From: Bacteroidales bacterium
GTDB lineage: Bacteria > Bacteroidota > Bacteroidia > Bacteroidales > UBA7960
Direction of reading: 5' to 3'
NCBI GenBank assembly: GCA_007124575.1
Contig: SLEW01000028.1
Location: forward strand, 1 to 6,891
Length of the DNA stretch: 6,891 bases
Shown: positions 6,171 through 6,891 of the stretch, piece after piece
Numbering within the stretch: position 1 is the stretch's first letter
Layout of the letters: each line of letters opens with the position of its first letter
Translations under genes and position numbers: made by a program
The notes under the pieces: model-generated
Database searches by the model: none
The model's input: only the letters and a program-made list of their open reading frames with translations
What the model was told of the DNA's origin: nothing

Positions 6171-6891
6171 ATGAAGAGTCCATTTAACCCTGTCTTTTTT
6201 TCTGTCATTAAAGAATACAAAAAAAAATTTCTGCTTCCTGACCTTACCGCCGGTATTATCGTAGGTATTGTCGCACTCCCCCTTGCTATAGCTTTTGCCA
6301 TTGCCTCAGGAGTACCACCGGAGATGGGACTTATCACTGCGGTCATGGTAGGTTTTTTCGTGTCTTTTCTGGGGGGATCCAGGGTGCAGATCGGTGGTCC
6401 TTCCGGTGCTTTTATTGTGGTGATGTATGGTATCATGCAGCAGTTCGGGCTTCAGGGTGTGGTCATCGCCTCCATTATGGCTGGTATTATGTTACTTATC
6501 ATGGGATTGATACGTGCCGGCACGATCATCCAGTTTATGCCATATCCTATCGTGGTAGGCTTTACCAGTGGGATAGCACTCATCATCTTCACCACGCAGA
6601 TACAGGAGTTTTTCGGCTTTCCGGGCAATGGCTTACCACCTGATCTCGTAGGAAAGTGGAGCTATTATGCCGCCTATTATACAGACATCAACTACGTGGC
6701 AGGAGGCCTTGGCCTGATCACAATATTGATCACCGTGCTGTGGCCAGGTATTTACCGTAAGATTCCCGGATCCCTGGTTGCCATCATTGTCGTTTCACTC
6801 ATCACAAACTTTTGGGGCCTGGATGTGGAAACCATAGGGAGCAAGTTCGGTCAGTTTTCAGCATCCTTTGCACTGCCCGACTTCGGAGATG
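6171..6891 (+). CDS. SulP-family inorganic anion transporter, N-terminal part
   Basis: An open frame of 240 complete codons starts at ATG 6171 and continues past the window edge, so the 3' part is missing. An in-frame TAA two codons upstream fixes this as the first possible start. The protein opens with MKSPFNPVFF, then LLPDLTAGIIVGIVALPLAI (21-40) continuing AFAIASGVPPEMGL, the SulP/SLC26 first-helix signature. GSRVQIGGPSGAF (69-81) corresponds to the conserved substrate-site region, followed by hydrophobic helices near 95-117, 124-145, 175-191 and 199-215, with GFTSGIALIIF at 130-140. SulP proteins are inner-membrane carriers for sulfate, bicarbonate or other anions, usually about 500-570 aa or more with a C-terminal STAS domain. 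That end is outside the window, so neither STAS nor a fused carbonic anhydrase can be assessed, and the substrate is undetermined. It diverges from the acyl-CoA synthetase gene. Confidence 0.92.
   Translation, partial: MKSPFNPVFFSVIKEYKKKFLLPDLTAGIIVGIVALPLAIAFAIASGVPPEMGLITAVMVGFFVSFLGGSRVQIGGPSGAFIVVMYGIMQQFGLQGVVIASIMAGIMLLIMGLIRAGTIIQFMPYPIVVGFTSGIALIIFTTQIQEFFGFPGNGLPPDLVGKWSYYAAYYTDINYVAGGLGLITILITVLWPGIYRKIPGSLVAIIVVSLITNFWGLDVETIGSKFGQFSASFALPDFGD

Noticed and set aside
6107..6436. Minus-strand open frame of 109 codons overlapping the sulP start
   Set aside because: It is antisense to the conserved first helices of SulP and has no family-like features.

Overview
The window looks like ordinary chromosomal DNA from a member of the Bacteroidota. 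This is inferred from three things: the form of the QueA protein (a DYTYDLPE...RIAAYPL...RDTSKLLVY type N-terminus and a length of about 418 aa), the free-standing MnmD-type tRNA methyltransferase, and AT-rich intergenic DNA with weak Shine-Dalgarno signals and TAnnTTTG-like promoter boxes. No rRNA, tRNA, CRISPR array, insertion sequence or phage gene was seen.

Layout, left to right. A minus-strand mnmD-like gene (26-712) diverges from a plus-strand UbiA/MenA-type membrane prenyltransferase (824-1747). The prenyltransferase converges on a minus-strand series read from right to left: long-chain acyl-CoA synthetase (5963-4014), queA (4001-2745) and an uncharacterised class I SAM methyltransferase (2625-1909). 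A 207-bp divergent region then separates the acyl-CoA synthetase from a plus-strand SulP-family anion transporter (from 6171), which runs off the right edge. No stretch over 300 bases lacks a gene.

The genes do not form one obvious pathway. MnmD and QueA both act on the tRNA wobble position (mnm5s2U34 and queuosine-34), but they are in separate transcription units. QueA is tightly coupled to the acyl-CoA synthetase: only 12 nt separate them, they share a reading frame, and one TAA lies between them. The prenyltransferase probably makes a membrane quinone precursor, the acyl-CoA synthetase activates fatty acids, and SulP imports an inorganic anion.

The least explained signals are intergenic. 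One is a 17-nt-period G-rich tandem repeat after the prenyltransferase whose spacing fits a G-quadruplex consensus. A related G-rich tract on the opposite strand follows queA, so the pair brackets the orphan methyltransferase. A perfect 15-bp inverted repeat lies between the acyl-CoA synthetase and sulP. Both mnmD and queA lack an ATG and appear to start at TTG. I found no convincing new multi-gene system.
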